A DNA stretch of 64,000 nucleotides from Effrenium voratum (taxonomy: Eukaryota > Sar > Dinophyceae > Suessiales > Symbiodiniaceae). The notes beneath the pieces are model-generated. The model did not search any database and was not told the DNA's origin. It worked only from the letters and a program-made list of their open reading frames with translations. The position numbers and the translations under genes were made by a program. The stretch spans positions 117,001 to 181,000 of the forward strand of contig CAUJNA010000575.1 in NCBI GenBank assembly GCA_963377175.1, in the 5' to 3' direction. This document shows positions 60,658-64,000 of this stretch, piece by piece (the stretch's first letter is position 1; every line of letters starts with the position of its first letter).

Positions 60658-60768
60658 CTAGGGCTACCTTTCCCATTCTTTCCAGGGACGCTTCTTTTCC
60701 GGCAAACAGACAAACAGCTGGTTTTTGAAAAGAACGATGGTTGAAAAGAATGGGGAATCAACCCCTAG
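60658..60768 (+). repeat. CTAGGGGTTGATTCC family, inverted-end copy
   Basis: CTAGGGCTACCTTTCCCATT at the left; TTGAAAAGAATGGGGAATCA and ACCCCTAG at the right. Confidence 0.75.
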
Positions 60769-60989
60769 AACATACGTCTCTACCCTTCTGTCCGAAGGGT
60801 CCCAATCAAAACTCATACCCATACGGTATCTCTGGGCAATTTGTTGTGGGGATACCAGAACAAAGTGGTGCACTGAAAGGATAGACTCAAGTGAGCAAAC
60901 GGTGCTTTTCAAAGAAAAAACCTCTGGGGTTGGGTTCTCGTTTAGTTGTCTAACCGCGAGAGAGCGAGGATTGGCACGGGTTCGGCCTG

Positions 60990-61430
60990 AAGTGTACCAT
61001 GTTTGCAGCATGCCGTGTAAACGCCACTGGCCGGGAAATGGCCGAACTGGCGGCCTGCCGGCTGAATTGCCGGCAAGAACGGGACCGGTCTCAAGTGTGC
61101 CGAGTTTACCGCACACCGCAGGGCCGAGTTTGCAGCATACCGCGCTAAGCGCCGCCAAGAACGTGACTGGTCTCAAGTGTGCCGAGCTTTGCCGAGTTTA
61201 CCGCATACCGCAGGTGGCCGGGCTTCAAGTGTACCGAGTTTGCGGCATACCGTGCAAGCGCCGCTGGCGGGGAAATGGCCGAACGAGCGCTTTGCCGGCT
61301 GAATTGCCGGGACGACCTTGACTGTCGGTGAGTGTGCCGGCTGAATTGCAACCAGCGCCGAGGTAACGGGAGTTGCTGGAGGCCGCGCGCGGCTTGCCGG
61401 CTGAATTGCCGGGACGACCTTGAAACCTTT
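60990..61430. repeat. GC-rich degenerate tandem repeat
   Basis: Phrases TTGCCGGCTGAATTGCCGG, GTGTACCGAGTTTGC and GGGGAAATGGCCGAAC recur three to four times, probably as a ~200-bp unit with deletions. Confidence 0.65.
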
Positions 61431-61825
61431 CTTGTTGTAGAAGGTCTTTCTGCAATCATAAAAGTGCTCTAAAAACTCTTCAGGCTAAGACTTAGTTGGA
61501 CCTGGCCATGCTGAAATTCCTGGATTTTCTTGTGTGGGGGGGGGGGGGTAGGGCGTCAGATTAAATGCAGTGTACCCAACAGGTTTACAGGTTTAAAGGT
61601 GTTTCCCTCAATGTGACCTGCTGACTGCTTTGCAACTTCTTCATGAGCAACCTCAACTTCATCGTGACTCAGGAGATCAGTTTGGCCCTCGACATCAGCA
61701 CTGTATGAAGTGCTGTCCACTGCAAAGTGGTTATCTCACAAGCAGTGCACGAAGTTTTCCGCTGTAAGTGGCTTTAGGTTGTTTCGCACTTCCACCCTTT
61801 GGGACGCCTTCAGATTCATGTTCAA
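61431..61825. other. Host non-coding DNA
   Basis: Shares GATCAGTTTGGCCCT...ACATCAGCACTGTATGAA and GTGCTGTCCACTGCAAAGTG with 62,510-62,570, indicating a larger duplication spanning 61,560-62,750. Confidence 0.5.
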
Positions 61826-62270
61826 TCCATCTATTTTCCAAGATGAATGAAAATTGAGATAGATTGAAACTCAATCCATTTGGTTTTCATGGATGCTTGA
61901 TTTTTGCGATATCTTGAAATTCAAATCCATTTGGTTTTCATGATGTTTGAATTTCGGGGTATCTTAACAATCCATTTGGTTTTCATGATGTTTGGATTTT
62001 GAGATATCTTGAAACTCAATCCATTTGGTTTTCATGGTGATTGAATTCTGAGGTATCTTGAAACTCAATCCATGTGGTTGTCATGATGATTGAATCTTGA
62101 GATATATTGGAACTCAAACCCATTTGGCTTTCATGATGCTTGAATTTTTGGATATCTTGAAACTCACAACCAGTTTGGTTTTCATGATGTTTGAATTTTG
62201 ACATATCTTGAAACTCAATCCGCTTGGTTTTCATGATGTTTGAACTTTGAGAAATCTTGAAACCCACAAC
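61826..62270. repeat. ~50-bp tandem repeat
   Basis: TTTGGTTTTCATGATGTTTG then ATATCTTGAAACTCAATCCA recur about nine times at 46-58 bp spacing. Confidence 0.85.
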
Positions 62271-62844
62271 TTGTTGCAACCTTTCTGTGTTGAGCAGCGG
62301 GCATGTCAGCAAGGCTCTGTTTCAATGTAACTGCAGTGTACCCACTGTACACTCTAGGCTTAGAGTTTAGCCACGCACATGCTTCTTCAGGAAAGCAAGG
62401 GACAAGCTTCAGGCTGAGTTTTCCCAGAAACAGGTTTGAAGTTGTCCCTAGTGTGACCTGGACTATCAGCTTTGCAGTTTCCCGGGCTACTCCATCATCA
62501 TCTTGACTCAGGAGATCAGTTTGGCCCTTGACATCAGCACTGTATGAAGTGCTGTCCACTGCAAAGTGGTTGTCTCACAAGCACTGCATGAAGTGCTTTT
62601 CCGCTGTAAGAAGCGGCATGTTCAACATGTCATGTGGCGGCTCTAGGTTTGTTCAGCACATCGCCCCTGTGAGACCCGTTTGCCTTCGTGTTCAATCCAC
62701 TTTGTGTTCCTGATGTTTGAGTTTTGAGATCTTGAGGCCTACAACTTGTTTCAAGCTTTCATGCGATGAGCCACGGGCATGTCAGCGAGGCTCTGAATTT
62801 AACTGTAGTAGTGTACCCACTGCGCACTCTATGCTTAGAATGCT
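62271..62844. repeat. Duplicated segment (second copy of 61,560-61,820 region)
   Basis: Contains GACTCAGGAGATCAGTTTGG, TGCTGTCCACTGCAAAGTGG and TTTTCCGCTGTAAG in the same order as upstream, plus AGTGTACCCACTG twice (62,337 and 62,812). Confidence 0.6.
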
Positions 62845-63135
62845 GGGCGTGCCGGTGGGATTCCACAGAGGCGCAGCGATAACGAGGCGCGGTCGCCGAG
62901 CGCAGGTGGGATTTGGTTCCAGGAAAGCAGCGAGAACGAGCTGGGGTCATCCGTGTGCCGGTGGGGCTTGGCTTGGCGGAGGCGGCAAGGATGGAGGCGA
63001 CGGCGGCGTGTGCCAGTGGGATTTGCTTCTGCGGATGCAACCGGCGTCGAGGTGACGGGAGATGCTGGGCGTTGTTCGTGTGCCGGTGGGATTTGGTCCA
63101 CAGAGGCGCAGCGATAACAAGGCGCAGTCGCTTGG
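62845..63135. repeat. GTGTGCCGGTGGGATTTG repeat
   Basis: Four variants of GTGCCGGTGGGATTTGGTTC with CACAGAGGCGCAGCGATAAC blocks, period 60-90 bp. Confidence 0.7.
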
Positions 63136-64000
63136 TTATCAGACAGCTGCAACCGTGTGAATTTCATCCAACGCTGGCAAGATGGACATCACATGGAAAG
63201 GCGCGCAAGCGGTGCGCGCGCCGCCGTCCCCTTTGAACCACTTTATAGCCCAAAAACATTGCAAGCAAATAAGAAAGAGCAAGCCAGAATGTTGGTTTCC
63301 TTAAAGACAAAGTGAACGTGCATGTTCGCACGAAGTGATGCCCTTTGGACAAGTGGGAGACGCCCCTTTGCCGAACACCCGCAAGAGCTCCGAGAAAACG
63401 TGACAAACCATGGCTTGTTGCAACGATGTAGTTGCGACTACCGCTGCCACGTCCTGGATTCGCATCTCTTGCTCTGGTCCGATGCTTGCAGCTCAGCGCA
63501 AGGCTGCCACCTAAGAGCTTTTGCTGCTTGCAAAGACCCAAGTGTCCGTGGAGCCCTCAAGGGGCCATAGCAAAAAGGCATAATCCACGCAGCAATAGCA
63601 GCATTGTCGGTCTGCCTGTGTCGCCCACGAGCTCCTGCCTGCAAACTGCTTGGGCAAGCAGTTCGCTGACAGTCATTCATAAATATGTGTTCGCATCTGG
63701 GTTTTTGGGTTCCCCGGCTCTCCTTGTTTTTTGAGAGGGTACATTTTTTCATTTTCGGGTTTAGATTTGTTTTGGGGTCCAAGTCCCTATTTTTGACATG
63801 CCCAACTGGCCTGTCAGAGCTGTAGGGGTGAGAGACGGCGCAATTCCCTCATGGTATAGCACCCTTTGCCCACAACGTTCTGTCCGACTTCTTCCGACTT
63901 TGATTGGAGGGTTCCTTTAAGCAACTACCAACACCGGGCCGGGGGGGTGAACCTGGTTTAGCGGTCCTGGTCATTAATTGATTCTTCGGGTAAACAGTTT
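63136..64000. other. Host sequence, no gene assigned
   Basis: Open frames on both strands around 63,320-63,560 lack recognisable domains. Nothing else seen. Confidence 0.3.

Overview
The window is a piece of nuclear DNA from a eukaryotic protist (roughly 50% GC, no bacterial gene density) with a large AT-rich virus-like element inserted in it. The host flanks (about 1-26,851 and 49,248-64,000) hold short exon-like stretches that follow AG acceptors, often with AG|G boundaries and sometimes apparent GC donors. These float in a sea of ~100-130 bp MITE-like repeats and minisatellites. That style fits a dinoflagellate or similar alveolate, but this is inference: no rRNA or organism-diagnostic gene is present.

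The centrepiece is a 22.4 kb integrated Polinton-like virus (PLV/Maverick class) at 26,852-49,247. It has ~500 bp terminal inverted repeats with AG...CT ends and is flanked by a 5-bp direct repeat, GTAGG. Its AT-rich core (about 27,390-46,160) encodes a capsid set: double-jelly-roll major capsid, penton/minor capsid, FtsK/HerA-type packaging ATPase, a conserved virion-associated protein, a trimeric fibre with an S74 chaperone, and a class-3 lipase. The mobility and replication set is a 1,335-codon DNA polymerase B/SF1 helicase/zinc-finger fusion and a retroviral-type (rve) integrase. Small zinc-finger and unknown ORFs fill the left end. Structural genes mostly read leftward from about 37 kb; the ATPase, penton, zinc-finger, fibre, polymerase and integrase genes read rightward.

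Between the integrase and the right TIR, still inside the element, sits a GC-richer, apparently intron-containing gene for a Crinkler/RHS-type protein (P-loop NTPase plus PD-(D/E)XK-like nuclease). It behaves as cargo of the virus. A separate ~1 kb GC-rich block (31,111-32,122) has inserted into a viral gene.

Many viral genes carry single-base frameshifts, most of them one base missing at a short homopolymer, while the polymerase, lipase and several others are open. The copy is therefore either recently decayed or carries sequencing errors. AT-rich perfect hairpins lie immediately after several viral stop codons, resembling the hairpin 3'-end signals of mimivirids and virophages.

The host gene around the insertion appears to be a 2-oxoglutarate/Fe(II) dioxygenase (prolyl-4-hydroxylase/EGL-9-like). 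Exon-like pieces lie at 25.77 kb (left) and 53.81, 54.77 and 60.24 kb (right), all on the + strand, so the virus seems to sit in an intron. The far left flank holds fragments resembling the C-terminal part of the nucleolar GTPase NOG1. The right flank carries a 196-bp satellite (51.05-52.22 kb), GAGT microsatellite DNA, a GC-palindrome array (57.56-58.4 kb) and other degenerate repeats.
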